A stretch of DNA of 64,000 nucleotides from Colias croceus (lineage: Eukaryota > Arthropoda > Insecta > Lepidoptera > Pieridae). Location of the stretch: NCBI RefSeq assembly GCF_905220415.1, contig NC_059561.1, positions 7,642,001 to 7,706,000 on the forward strand. Reading direction: 5' to 3'. Made by a program: the position numbers and the translations under genes. This document shows positions 11,545 to 22,875 of the stretch, one piece after another (the stretch's first letter is position 1; the number at the start of each line of letters is the position of its first letter). Under the pieces are notes generated by a model, which did no database searches, was not told the origin of the DNA, and was given only the letters and a program-made list of their open reading frames with translations.

Positions 11545-12860
11545 ATACCTCGTGTGTTCATAAGTTTTGAGACGAACTTTGTAGTTAAAAAATAAGATAA
11601 AAATATATCACTGGCTGATAATTATTTCTTTTTCCGATTTTGAATTTGGAATGTTTACTTTTAATTCCTTTGATTTTCAAATTCATTTCTTTCAATTTTC
11701 TCGTGATGGAGGGAACTAAAGAATTACGTGCGACCGTGATTTCGCTGTTTAAGGCGGGGAAAAAACCAATGGAGATTTTCCGTGAGTTGAAAATTTTTGG
11801 TGTGAGCCGTAACTTCGTGTATTACACTATCAAACGATACAAGGAGACTAATTCTTTGCAAGATCGTCAAAGAAGTGGCCGGCCACGCTCTGTGAGGACG
11901 CCTGCGAACATCAAAATCATCAGAGAGCGACTTCGCCGAAATCCATGTCGCACTCAGAAAAAACTCGCACTGCAGACTGATATTTCGCGCGTATCAATCA
12001 ACAGAATACTGAAATATGATCTTAAGGTAAAGGCGTACAGCCGTAGGAAAATTCACTTTTTAAACGACCGCCTTCGTAAATTGCGACGCGAACGTTGTCC
12101 AATACTGCTTAGGAGACACGATGCGAGGAAGATACTCTTTACTGATGAGAAAATCTTTACTGTCGAAGAAAAGTTCAACCGACAAAACAATAAAGTGTAT
12201 GCCAAAAGTAGCAAGGACGTCCCATCTTCAGCACGGAATGTCTTGCGTACTCATCACCCGGCTTGTGTGATGGTATGGTGGGGAGTTTCGTATGAAGGTG
12301 TCACTCCGCTGCATTTCTGCCAACAAGGTGTCAAGGTGAAAGCCAAGAATTATCAAAGTGATATTTTAGAAGCTGTTGTGAAACCCCTGTCTCATACTTT
12401 ATTTCACCACAAGGATTGGGTTTTCCAGCAAGACTCAGCGCCATCTCATAAGGCAAAAACCACCCAAGCTTGGTTGAAGGAGAATGTGCCGGCCTTCATT
12501 GTGGCTAACGAATGGCCCTCCTCCAGCCCCGACCTCAACCCGCTGGATTATTCTTTATGGACTGAATTAGAGCTCAGGGCCTGCCGAAAGTCCCACCGAA
12601 ACTTGGAGTCACTGAAGCGAGCTCTTGTCCGAGAGGCAAAGCGAATTCCATTGGAAAAGATTCGTGCCGCTATAGATGAGTGGCCAAATCGTCTGAGGGC
12701 CTGTATAAAAAATAAGGGTGGACATTTTGAGTGATAATGAAAGTTTATTGTTTGTTATTACTCACTTAATATGTATTATAAATTTTAGAATTATAAGTTA
12801 AATATTACAAAAGATATGCAACTTTTATTTCGTCTCAAAACTTATGAACACACGAGGTAT
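11545..12860 (+). mobile_element. Full-length mariner-type transposon (DD37D, maT-like)
   Basis: The 32-bp terminal inverted repeats at 11545-11576 and 12829-12860 match without a difference by eye and begin ATACCTCGTGTG. A TA dinucleotide flanks both ends (11543-11544, 12861-12862), the target used by Tc1/mariner elements. The element is 1316 bp and holds one uninterrupted transposase frame, so it looks young and possibly autonomous. It sits in non-coding DNA upstream of the otp exons. Confidence 0.93.
11706..12734 (+). CDS. Mariner-family transposase (DD37D)
   Basis: A 342-residue cut-and-paste transposase inside the element above. The frame stays open 66 bases upstream, but the first ATG in frame is at 11706. 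The N-terminal part (about 1-110) is a helix-turn-helix DNA-binding region with a GRPR motif near residues 58-61, typical of the family. The catalytic acidic triad is visible: D147 in FTDEK, D243 in QQDSAPSHK and D281 in PDLNPLDYSLW. There are 37 residues between the second and third Asp, which is the maT spacing rather than the DD34D of classical mariner. The C-terminus NRLRACIKNKGGHFE is also family-like. No stop or frameshift is seen, so the protein could be functional; expression is unknown. Confidence 0.93.
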   Translation: MEGTKELRATVISLFKAGKKPMEIFRELKIFGVSRNFVYYTIKRYKETNSLQDRQRSGRPRSVRTPANIKIIRERLRRNPCRTQKKLALQTDISRVSINRILKYDLKVKAYSRRKIHFLNDRLRKLRRERCPILLRRHDARKILFTDEKIFTVEEKFNRQNNKVYAKSSKDVPSSARNVLRTHHPACVMVWWGVSYEGVTPLHFCQQGVKVKAKNYQSDILEAVVKPLSHTLFHHKDWVFQQDSAPSHKAKTTQAWLKENVPAFIVANEWPSSSPDLNPLDYSLWTELELRACRKSHRNLESLKRALVREAKRIPLEKIRAAIDEWPNRLRACIKNKGGHFE

Positions 12861-12862
12861 TA

Positions 12863-15012
12863 TATCAACGAATTATTTAAATAATTTAATAAACACGGCC
12901 GAAATATTCCGCCGCTCTCCGGCAAAATTAATTTAAACAGAGCAGGACAGATATACCTCTTTGTCTGTTTTAATTAAACTTTGTAACGGAAACTTTCATG
13001 TTATTTGCCTTTTCCTTTCCGCCATTGTTAATTCATTCATAATTATTCTTGCAACAGTTAATGCAAGACTGAGTTTATTAAATTTTCGGCACTGACGCAT
13101 TTTTAATAGCGATGTTCTCGTTAATTTTTATTTGCTCGCTGCTCGTGCAAACGTTGTTCTGCCTTAGACTGCTCTATTGCCCCCTTTGTGTTATATTTTC
13201 AACACAAGAACCTTCCTAGAGCCTTGACAAAAACGCATAAAAACTTGCCGATTTGGTAGAGCCGTTTTCGAGTTCTTCTGCCTAGAGATAGTAGTCCCAG
13301 TTGCTTCATATAACATCGATTGTTCGAATAATAATTATCTCACTAAATTCAGTTTAGCAATTATCCAAAATATTAAAATTTATGAGTATAATATGTACTT
13401 ACTTAGTAAAAACACATAGGTACTTCGGGTATACGTAGGTTAGCGTTTAGCTACTATTATGTATTCTGTGCGTAGGTATAAATATTAAATATCAATAACT
13501 GTGTGTCTAAATTATTATTATATAATATATTATTATGAATTATCATAACTTCCTAATTCCTATATATAGTTTCTAGTAACTTACTCAGAAGTCAGAGTTT
13601 ATAAAGCCTAATCGACCGCAACGAGCACGGTGAATGGCATACAAAAATAGCAAATTTCATCAAAATCGGTCAACTTGCTAGCCGCCTTGAAATTATTATA
13701 CGTTTCTGTAAAAACATTTCGATAGCGCGTTCTAAGTGACGCCTAGCGACATCTATCGAAACGCTTCGAAGTTAAACTGGCTTAGTTTCAGCAAAAGGAT
13801 AATATATTATGTAATATTATCAACATTATAATTATTTGTAGGCAATTTATATTAGAGTTTTTTTATTAATAAATATTAAATAAATATTTAAAATGAATAT
13901 TGTGTATAAATTTAATATTAAATTCATTTTTTTTAGAACAATGTTCGTTATCAATACGGAATTTTATATCGATATAGTACAGCTATTGTTGTCCAAAGAT
14001 GATTTTGTCGATAAATAGGCTATATAATATGAAGTTTTTATCGATAATAATATAGAAATTTCTATAACACATACCTACGTTGAGTCCTTTACGCGTGCGC
14101 CCGTATATTGAGCGGGACATACTTACATACAATTTACTATAATATATTTGTTTCATTGTGTTTTAAACGACTTTTACATAAAGTGGATGAAATTTGATAT
14201 TATTTGGAAATTTATGTTATTCAAAATATTTATTTGATTAGGTAGGTATGTACTAGTAAATAAGGTTAGTTTGATGTAATGTTTTGCTCTATATTTTGTT
14301 TCGTTGATATATAAAGATTTAAATTATTATAAAAATTAAGAGAATATTTTAATAAAATCGTTAATTATTGTTTTATATAGCAAATAGCAATATACTTGGT
14401 ATAGGTAATATTTTAATTTTTAAATTTAATCATAGGTAATAAATAATAATTATTGCTCGAACTTCGTAGAAATTGTAAATAGATTTTATTCTGGAAATTC
14501 TGATAGAGTTTAAAAATAGACACAGCTATATTTTATTTATTAAGCAAAAGTGAAGTATGTAACTAACTAACTAGTACCTACCTTTACATTTTTACTCTAG
14601 CTCTTAGCGAATTGATGCACTTTTTCTAGTAGTTTCTGTTTTCTTTACTTAGTTAGATGAGATTTAATTGTGACAATTAATCTGATAAAAGTATGATAAT
14701 AATGTCGTTAAATCTTTAGATTCGCAAACAGATTCTGCAAGACCTTTAACGTTTACCAAATAAATAAATAAATAAAACTAAAGCTATATCGTTGTGTCCC
14801 GAATCGGCGCCGTTACGACGTCGTGTCGTATCCGTAAGTGATATTATATATCGTCGACGTGCCGCGACTACTTAGTCGAACTTTCTAACGACTGCTACAT
14901 GAGCATTGGAATCGTTTTATGTGTTCCTTATGTATAACAAGTACGTAATATTATTAAAATAACTAGCTGTCCCGGTAAACGTTGTTCCGTTTTACTCTTA
15001 TCATATTAGGTA
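12863..15012. other. Non-coding stretch, no gene seen
   Basis: Mainly AT-rich. At 13615-13790 there is repeat-like sequence ('tttcatcaaaatcggtcaa'). At 14790-14920 there is a GC-richer patch with several CGAC/GTCG words. At 14964-15012 'ctagctgtcccggtaaacg' looks like the start of a Helitron-like 3' end in minus orientation. No exon found. Confidence 0.4.
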
Positions 15013-15343
15013 CTAGCTTCCGCCCGCGACTCCGTCCGCGCGGATGTCGGTCTTCGCGTGGATGGTTTATTTCTCCATTTCGAGTAGGTACTGACAATAA
15101 AATCTTATAAATATCTATTGGACCCAATTCCCAAATACGGCTAGGCCTAATAATAATACGCAACGTGTGTTCGCGGTTCTACGGAACAACGTCTATGGAT
15201 AAAACTGAAAAATTAAGATTAATTTTTTTCTACGTATTTTTCCAGGATAAAAAGTATCCTATTTTACGCCCAGGATAATAAGGTATAATCATACCAAGTT
15301 TCATCGAAATCGAACCGCTAGTTTTCACGTGATGCCTTCACAT

Positions 15344-15374
<31 letters not shown>

Positions 15375-15517
15375 GGCAGACAGACAAATTTTTTTTAAAT
15401 CACATATTTGGGTTTGGTATCGATCCAGTAACACCCCCTACTATTTATTTTTTCAATATTTTCAATGTACAGAATTGACCCTTCTACAGATTTATTATAT
15501 ATGTATAGATATAGATA
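15013..15517 (-). mobile_element. Helitron-like element, 'gtcaattctg' subfamily
   Basis: In minus orientation it runs from a 'tctatacatatataataaat' type start (right) to 'cgcggacggagtcgcgggcg' plus CTAG (left). The interior matches 7521-7935. It contains a (GACA)n microsatellite at about 15346-15387. Confidence 0.6.
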
Positions 15518-16767
15518 TGGGTATGAATAAATGTTGACCGATTCTCATATCTACCGAATAGGGACACAAATTTCCATGAGAATCGATTGGCTGAATCTGA
15601 AATGACTGGCTGAATTTAGTATGGTATCTAATGTTACACGAGATTTTTTTTATAAATAAAAATAAAAATATATAGATACCTAGACTAGAGAATGGTAGAG
15701 CCGAGATAAATAAAAGAATAAAGATATTGCAATGGTAGGTAAAAAGCGTTTGTGTCTACACTCTACTGCAGTCTGCAGTCCACACATACTATATATCTTT
15801 GATGATGTACTATAATCTATTAAAAAATTAGGATTTGATGTTGATTGATTTTACGGGTAGCTATAATCGAATACCTATGTAATTATATCATTGGATATGA
15901 TGCCTTTTTAAATTAAATAGCGGTTTCTAAATAGATTTTTTTCTATAACGAGTATTCGACGACGAAACATACGCACTTAAAAAAATGTTACATTGACTTT
16001 TAAATTCTTTATAAATTCACAAGTAAATCTGGTCTGGTAACAAGTAAAGCCACTGGCGGAAGGCTAGTTATATTTTGATAAATTAGTTTAATATCAACAT
16101 TATAGTAATGCACCAAGTAGGTGAGGTGGCATCAGTGAACAGCTACCGTGTCCGTATGTTTGTTCACCTTGTTTACACGAAACGGCTCTAACTCTTAGCG
16201 GAAGAGATTGACTTTAAGTTATGAGAATTGAGATTATGATATATATTGTACCTATTCTGCAATTTTTTATGTAATCTTTTATTTTGTATTCCGAACGAAT
16301 ATTTTTGTATTTCAAACCTATCACAATAATATATCGTTTTCCACAATGATTTTCTTTACCCATTCTAACAGTTGTAATATGGTTAAATGAAGTTTAAAAT
16401 AGAAATCGATTAATAGAGATTAGTCGATGTAGAGACAAATAATACTTATTTATTTGTACCACATTAATTATTATTGGACCGATTTCGAAATGGTGTTACT
16501 TAGGTACAATACCTACTTACCTAGTACCTAGGTCGAATTGAAGAAAAAATTCGTCTTGGATATAGTCTTCTTATATATAGGAAGGTTTTATGTTATAAAC
16601 ATCTGTGATTCATAGGAGTGGAGCAGGAATAATAAAAAGTTGAAAAACGGTAAAGATAATAATATTATTTTTTGAGATCTTCCGTTGCGCTGCCTAAATT
16701 CTTGTGTACTTCCTGAAATTGCATGTGAAACCGCGTAACACACCTAGTTAATAGTTACCAATTTAAA
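15518..16767. other. Non-coding stretch, no gene seen
   Basis: AT-rich sequence with no supported exon or intact repeat. Confidence 0.4.
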
Positions 16768-16955
16768 TCACTACATAGTATAAAACAAAGTCACTTTCTC
16801 TGTCCCTATGTCCCTTCGTATGCTTAAATCTTTCAAACTACGCAACAGATTTTGATGCGTTTTTTTTAATAGATAGAGTGATTCAAGAGGAAGGTTTTAG
16901 TATATAATTTATTAGGTTTTAGTCAAAGCGGGCGAAGCCGCGGGCGGTAAGCTAG
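16768..16955 (+). mobile_element. Helitron-like element, 'tagtataaaacaaagtc' subfamily
   Basis: Carries 'ctgtccctatgtccctt', 'tttgatgcg' and 'gcgggcgaagccgcgggcgg' followed by CTAGT. Shorter relatives lie at 41668-41748, 44964-45098 (-) and 61715-61855. Confidence 0.6.
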
Positions 16956-19500
16956 TACATAATACAACAAAAAACCGCTACCTCCCATCACCCATGTCCC
17001 GCGTCACGCGGCGCCGCGCACGACCGGCCGCGGCGCGCGCTAACGCGACGGTCACGCCTCGACAACACTCGCAAACACCGTGATAGTTACACTCCTTCAC
17101 GTGTTTCACATGGTTTCTAGGTTTCCATGTCTAACCGACTTTATAAAAATATGGTACTTACTTGGCTATCGTATTTCTTTTTAGATTTTAACGTCTAATA
17201 TGAAATGAAAAAACTACCTACTTCGTAATGTTGGTCATAAGCAGTTAGCATATATTGCGTATCTAAGTAATTTGTAAGATATATTATTATATATACCTCA
17301 CAAATTATATTTATATAATAATTTGTGAGGTATGAAAAGTAACCAATTATATATTCAAATCCAAATATAATATTCCCTTTCTAGCGTATATTAACTATCT
17401 CAGACACAAAAATCATAATTATAGCATAAAATTTATCAAAAAAAGACAAACTAACAAACACTGTTTATACTGCGTTTTTTCTCTAAAAATGCAGTAGGTA
17501 GGTACCAAAATCCCATATAAACGTTGGATATTAGTCGACGATTTGGTGTGACGTAGACAAATAGTGCTGTATCGAAGGATCGTATGTCATCTTATTGATT
17601 CCTACTCCCGAGGGAGGGGAGGGAAATAACCTATACTATTTGTTGACCAGTGGTTAAATTGTGGGTTAAATAATATAAATGTAGTGGTATTAGGTGTACC
17701 TATATCTAACTTTATCGTGGTGACGGTAATTTTCAAGGAAAAGCTTGAAAAATAGACGAAAGTTTAAAAGGAACAGTGGCAAAATTCTGGAAATAATTTT
17801 AATAGTTCAATTTAGTAATCGACACAAGAGTACAATTCCATAGGTATACGTATAATATTAGATACATATGATACCTATGTACTATGTATAACTACATAAG
17901 TAAATAGATTTTCAAGTTATTATTTCTGACTCTACCTTAAGTTTTATTTTCCTTTGTTCTGTATTCCGTGGTAGGTACTACATTAGATCTGTACAAATTA
18001 CTTACCTATGTCATTAATCATTATCACTTTAATTTCGAAATATTATTTTCTTTCGTTTATTTTATTCCCCACACAAAAACTACAAAAAAAACACATTAAT
18101 TTTTTTCCTAAAGCATGAAAAGTGTGAAAATCGAGAAAAAGCAGTGTTTTTAAACGACTATTTACATTTTAAGCGCAACCACCTAACGTAATAAATAATT
18201 TAGCGCGACAGCCTCCAAATGAGAGCCGCCATCTTGTTCTATCCGTCCCTCTCGCACCCACAGCACCTTGTATCTGACAGCCGGAAAATTAATAGCTCCG
18301 TCTCGCTCACACATGATATAACTTCATATGGATTAAATTTCGATTAAACGACGCTCTCGACTTTTTATTATGCGTTGGAAAACATTTTATATGTCAATAA
18401 ATTGGGATATAATTTGATTCATGATAAATATAAAATTTCGAACGTTTCTTTGTAATAAGTCGGTCGTTGCAGAAATCGAAATGGATGTAATTTTTATGGA
18501 TGGATAATTAAGATTTTTGTGTAGAATATAGATAATAGTAATATAAGTAGATTTATTAATCTGATGAGTGAAATAGAGAGCCAATATACCTACCTACCTA
18601 GTCGTTATTCTCAATTCCAAAGCGCTCGAAAATAAGCCTATAATTTTAATGATATAATTTTTGTTATAGGTAGTTTCAAACTTCCTGCATTTTTCCTTTA
18701 CTTTAAACTGACTCATAAAACAATCAATAAATCACGCACAGATTTAACAAATGACTTGCGATTTGCGAGAGCTTCTGAGGTTTATCCCGCTTTCGCAGGG
18801 GACTTGATTAATGCCCCATGCCCCTTGCCCCATGATGGGGTATAACACTGCAGGTATTAACGGACAATCGTATATTTGCTTGTCCACTTTTATTAGCGGC
18901 TGACCATCTGTTGTGTTCGTAATTGCGTTTTAAGGAACATTAAAATGATAAATTAATGTACCTGTAGGTAATAGGTAGCTAAATATAATTTGTATTGTGT
19001 GGAAATGGCAAATTTTTTATTCATCAGTTTTTTTGTAGTATTGTTTTATTTACTTACTAAAACAAATTGGATTTATTACCAAAACTAGATTCATGCGATA
19101 GATATAGGTACACAAATAATGTCGAGTTACCTATAAGCTGAAAAAAACTACGTTTATATTGACATACCTAGAGCTAACAATTAACATAGAGCGAATAAAC
19201 TAACATCAATATAAAAATATTCTTATTGGACATTAAATAATAAATTATTATCAACTATGTTAATGTAGGTATTTACGTAGACAGTAGGTATCATCTCGTA
19301 TCGTTCTTACACAATACTTAGGTACATGATGGTTTTTCATTCTTTAACGAATAATGTTATAATGAAAACAATTTTCTCGTATATTCTGATCTTTCCACAC
19401 ATGTCGTCGATTTGCGGAACCATTTCTGTATATAGGTAGATATTATAAAATAGTAGATATTAGGTAATGTACAATAACAACATTTCCCGTCTCCCCCCAG
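16956..19500. other. Intron sequence directly upstream of the otp homeobox exon
   Basis: It contains a CpG-dense patch at about 16985-17070, an inverted repeat at 17297-17333, and a more balanced, repeat-poor patch at about 18190-18330. No homeobox 5' exon was found here. The last bases form a strong 3' splice site (tttcccgtctccccccag) ending at 19500. Confidence 0.5.
17297..17333. repeat. Hairpin with 14-bp stem
   Basis: ACCTCACAAATTAT and its inverse ATAATTTGTGAGGT are separated by a few A/T bases. Function unknown. Confidence 0.7.
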
Positions 19501-19660
19501 GTCTGGTTCCAGAACCGTCGGGCCAAGTGGAAGAAGAGAAAGAAGAGCACCAACGTGTTCCGATCCCCCGGCGCGCTGCTCCCCTCCCACGGGCTACCTC
19601 CCTTTGGGGGAGACGTGTGTAGTCCCGGCGTGTTTGACAGACCTTGGTCTATGCCGGCTG
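19501..19660 (+). CDS. otp: otp exon: homeodomain helix 3
   Basis: Acceptor at 19499-19500, donor gtgagt at 19661. It encodes the DNA-recognition helix and the Otp-specific 'STNVFRSPGALLPSHG' segment, then 'GVFDRPWSMPAG'. It ends in phase 1. Confidence 0.95.
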
Positions 19661-22600
19661 GTGAGTATTGTTTTTATTTATATCAGTTTCTGAAGGCGTA
19701 TGTGTATTTGTATTGTGTCTTTATTTGTATCTGTATTCGGATTTGAATTAATTTAAATTTTAATATTGAATTTGTATTTGTCACTGTAGCTTTAACGTTT
19801 ATTCAATCGACAAAGCTTTCAGAAGCGCTATTGAATCGACAGAACACATAATTTCATATTAACCATACCAGTACGGATAGTAGTTCCTGTAGAGATCAGT
19901 CGGCTAGAAACTTCGTAGTTGCTCTTGATAAATTATATAAAATTTAGGTAGGTACAACATTTAGGTAAAAAGAAAGATTATTTAAACATTTATTTATTTG
20001 TAGATAATATGTACTTAGATATTTATATTTTCATTTACATTCTCATTTGCATCTGAGTCTATATCTGCGTCTATATCATAATCTGCACTTGTATCTATAT
20101 CTCTACTATAAGTATTTATAAACTATGTGTCATAGGTCTAGGACAGCTGTCACAAGGCGGCGTTTCCATGGGTGGGTTCGGTTCCCAGCTGCCGCTCGGA
20201 GCAGACCTCAACCCCGCGCTGCCGATCAGCTCCACCGCCTCGCAGTCCTATCAGACGCACTATCCGCTCAACTCGCTTGGTGAGATAACAGACTAGTTAT
20301 GCACCAGACCACTAAAACATCAGACTAGTAGATCAGACTATCAGACGATCAAAGTTACAGACCATAAGATTTGTGTAAAAAAAATGTAAATAAAAATGCA
20401 GTGTAGTTGCGCAATTTTTTTTCGAAGATGTAACCAAAGCAAATCTCGTTAAAAATTCATCACAATAATTTTATTAGCATAGCAGTAGATTGGAAACTAA
20501 TGCTAAATTATTTATTTAACAGTCACGCAAAATTTTCTATATAGGTATACAAAATAATTTTCTTCCCATAACTGTGAAATTAATATAAACTATATTGCGC
20601 TACATTTTAATTTGCGCTATCCTACGACCTTCATACATTTCCTTTCTTACCAGGTTGCCTGGTAGAGATTGCTGTTCAGCAATATGGCCGTCTTTTGTAC
20701 AAATGATGCCTTTTTGTGATACTGTTCTTTTTTTTCTGCTTTGTCCATTCATGTTTGTACAATGAAGTGTAATAAATAAATAAATATGTAACAGGCGACA
20801 CGATGATGTCGTACTGCAACAATATGGGTGGGCAAGGCGCGTTGGAGGGCTCGCCCACACCGCCGCAGCACTGCGCAGCCTCGCCCGCCGCCTCCGGTCA
20901 GTGAGACACACACTGCATTATACATACAAGTTACAACACGCAACATGCAACATGCATACTACATGCAACACACGAAACGCAATGCGCATGGCACTAAACA
21001 AAATATACAACATACCATACACAACACGAAACATGCAACACTCCACACACAACACTAAACATATAACACTTCACACACAACACGAAACATGCAACACTCC
21101 ACACACAACACTAAACATATAACACTTCACACACAACACGAAACATGCAACACTCCACACACAACACTAAACATATAACACTTCACACACAACACGAAAC
21201 ATGCAACACTCCACACACAACACTAAACATATAACACTTCACACACAACACGAAACATGCAACACTCCACACACAACACTAAACATATAACACTTCACAC
21301 ACAACACGAAACATGCAACACTCCACACACAACACTAAACATATAACACTTCACACACAACACGAAACATGCAACACTCCACACACAACACTAAACAAAT
21401 AACACTTAACACACAACACGAAACATGCAACACTCCACACACAACACTAAACATATAACACTTCACACACAACACGAAACATGTAACACTCCACACACAA
21501 CACTAAACATGTAACACTTCACACACAACACGAAACATGCAACGCTCCACACACATCACTAAACATATAACACTTCACACACAACATGAAACATGCAACA
21601 TTCCATACACGAAACAAAGTATGCAATAGGCAACATACAACGTATAATACGAAACAAACGAGCAATACATAGCATCTAACACTGTCGAACACAAAACGAA
21701 CAACGATGCAACACTACATACAGCACGAAACGTACAACGTGTAACATGCAAAATACGACATGCAACACGTAACATAATATTACTTATAATTTTTTATCAA
21801 TTTTATGTAGTATAGGCATGTGAGACAGAAACGCTACTAATTAGATTTTAGAATATTAATTTTGGCAACTTTAGAAGCTTTTCGGCTAAAATACAACTTT
21901 AGAATTTCAATTAGACTTACTACTAAATCGTTACATAGTTTTACTATTTAGGATGCTTTTCCATCAGTAATGAAGATATGTTTGTAAATAAACAATAGTA
22001 TCGCTTCAAACTTTAAACTAAATGAAGCGATACCGGTTGGCTTGGTTGGTAAAGCCTGCCTTCCAAGCCAGAGGTTGTGGGTTCGATTTCCACCCGGGTT
22101 AAATATTTGTGTGATGAACATAGATGTTTGCTCTGTGTCTCGATTTTAATTATCTATATAATTATTTATTTAAAATTATATGTTATGTACGTTTATCAGC
22201 CATCTAGTTTCCATAACACAAGCGAGAGCTTATGTGAGAATTGTCTTGAAATACTCGCACATTATAAGTGGAAGAGCAGCCTTATGTACCACCAATTCTA
22301 CACATATTGCCTTTGATATGAATATTAGCTATATGTTTATTACTAATGATAATTATTGCTTCACACTACAGAAGTTATTGTACTTTTATCCTTTACTCGA
22401 CGGTTGCCTGGAAGAATCGGCTCATAGTCATAAGGCCGCCTATTGTATATATTTTACTAGCTGCTCCGCGCGGTTTCACCCCCGTGGCTCCACTCCTGTC
22501 GGTTGCAGTGTGATGATATATAGCCTATAATCTTCCTCGATAAATGGGCTATCTAACACCGAAAGAATTTTTCAAATCGGACCAGTAGTTCCCGAGATTA

Positions 22601-22875
22601 ACGCGTTCAAACAAACAAATAAACAAACTCTTCAGCTTTACAATAATATAGTAGATATAGATTTCGTTTTCATCTTTGTATTTCCTTACTGTGTATACAA
22701 TGAAGAATAAACAAATAGCTAATTACATGAACCCCCAGGCGGCGGCGGGGAGGGCGAGGAGGAGGTGTGGCGCGGGCACAGCATCGCGGCGCTGCGCCGG
22801 CGCGCCTCCGAGCTGTCCGCCGCCATACCGCCCTACCTGCAGCTCAACTACGACGCGCACAGCCCCGTGTACTAG
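19501..22875 (+). CDS. otp: Orthopedia homeobox protein, C-terminal part (partial gene)
   Basis: Four exons, all joined in phase: 19501-19660, 20136-20279, 20795-20896 and 22739-22875 (stop TAG 22873-22875), giving 180 residues. Exon one opens with VWFQNRRAKWKKRKKSTNVF, the third helix of a paired-class homeodomain plus the basic tail and 'GALLPSHGLPPFG' block characteristic of Otp. The last exon carries the OAR domain, HSIAALRRRASELSAAIPPY. Otp is a nuclear transcription factor needed for neuroendocrine and gut/nervous-system development in animals. The rest of the homeodomain and the N-terminus lie outside this window or were not recognised; the intron splits the homeodomain just before VWFQNRR, a common position. 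The 3' end continues into a 19-copy tandem array of the terminal codons. Identification is strong; exact boundaries rest on splice consensus. Confidence 0.93.
20136..20279 (+). CDS. otp: otp exon: low-complexity linker
   Basis: It encodes a Gly/Ser/Gln-rich stretch beginning GLGQLSQGGVSMGGFGS and ending near HYPLNSLG. Acceptor 'cataggt', donor gtgaga at 20280. The phase (1 to 1) fits both neighbours. Confidence 0.85.
20645..20789 (+). mobile_element. Non-LTR retrotransposon 3' tail, copy 2, abutting an otp splice site
   Basis: Same family as 1735-1880: 'ggttgcctggtagagatt', 'atggccgtc' and a terminal 'aataaataaataaata'. The tail ends about 5 bases before the acceptor of the otp exon at 20795. 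Confidence 0.6.
20795..20896 (+). CDS. otp: otp exon: Pro/Ala-rich linker
   Basis: It encodes DTMMSYCNNMGGQGALEG followed by SPTPPQHCAASPAAS. Acceptor 'tgtaacag', donor gtcagt at 20897. The 'DSMM/DTMMSY' phrase followed by a Pro-rich linker fits Otp. Confidence 0.85.
20925..21780. repeat. C/A-rich tandem array, 56-bp period (2 x 28 bp)
   Basis: The unit is two related 28-bp halves: 'acgaaacatgcaacactcc' plus 'acacacaac', and 'actaaacatataacacttc' plus 'acacacaac'. About nine 56-bp units are nearly identical, with more degenerate sequence at both ends. It lies in the otp intron before the last exon. Open frames across it are a product of the repeat. Confidence 0.9.
22039..22255 (+). mobile_element. 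tRNA-Gly-like SINE, copy 1
   Basis: It starts with a tRNA-like head: 'ggcttggttggta' as A box and 'gggttcgatttccacc' as B box, with an anticodon loop CTTCCAA (anticodon TCC, Gly-like). A non-tRNA body follows. A better-preserved copy is at 58995-59250. The head lacks clear acceptor-stem pairing, so it is not a functional tRNA. Confidence 0.75.
22398..22445 (+). mobile_element. Non-LTR 3' tail fragment, copy 3
   Basis: Short relative of 1735-1880: 'ggttgcctggaagaat' and 'cataaggccgcc'. It is cut off by the following Helitron-like element. Confidence 0.45.
22456..22660 (-). mobile_element. Helitron-like non-autonomous element in otp intron
   Basis: In minus orientation it starts 'tctatatctac' and carries 'cttcagcttta', 'aatcggaccagtagtt' (inverse) and the GC-rich CTAG end. 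Same family as 4926-5107. Confidence 0.6.
22739..22875 (+). CDS. otp: otp terminal exon: OAR domain and stop
   Basis: Acceptor 'acccccag' at 22738. It encodes a GGGEGEEE stretch, then GHSIAALRRRASELSA (OAR motif), then AIPPYLQLNYDAHSPVY and TAG. The last 56 bases (22820-22875) are the first unit of the tandem array that follows. Confidence 0.93.

Noticed and set aside
20828..21122. Thr/His-rich frames in the otp intron
   Set aside because: They overlap a real otp exon in another frame and then run through the C/A-rich tandem array.
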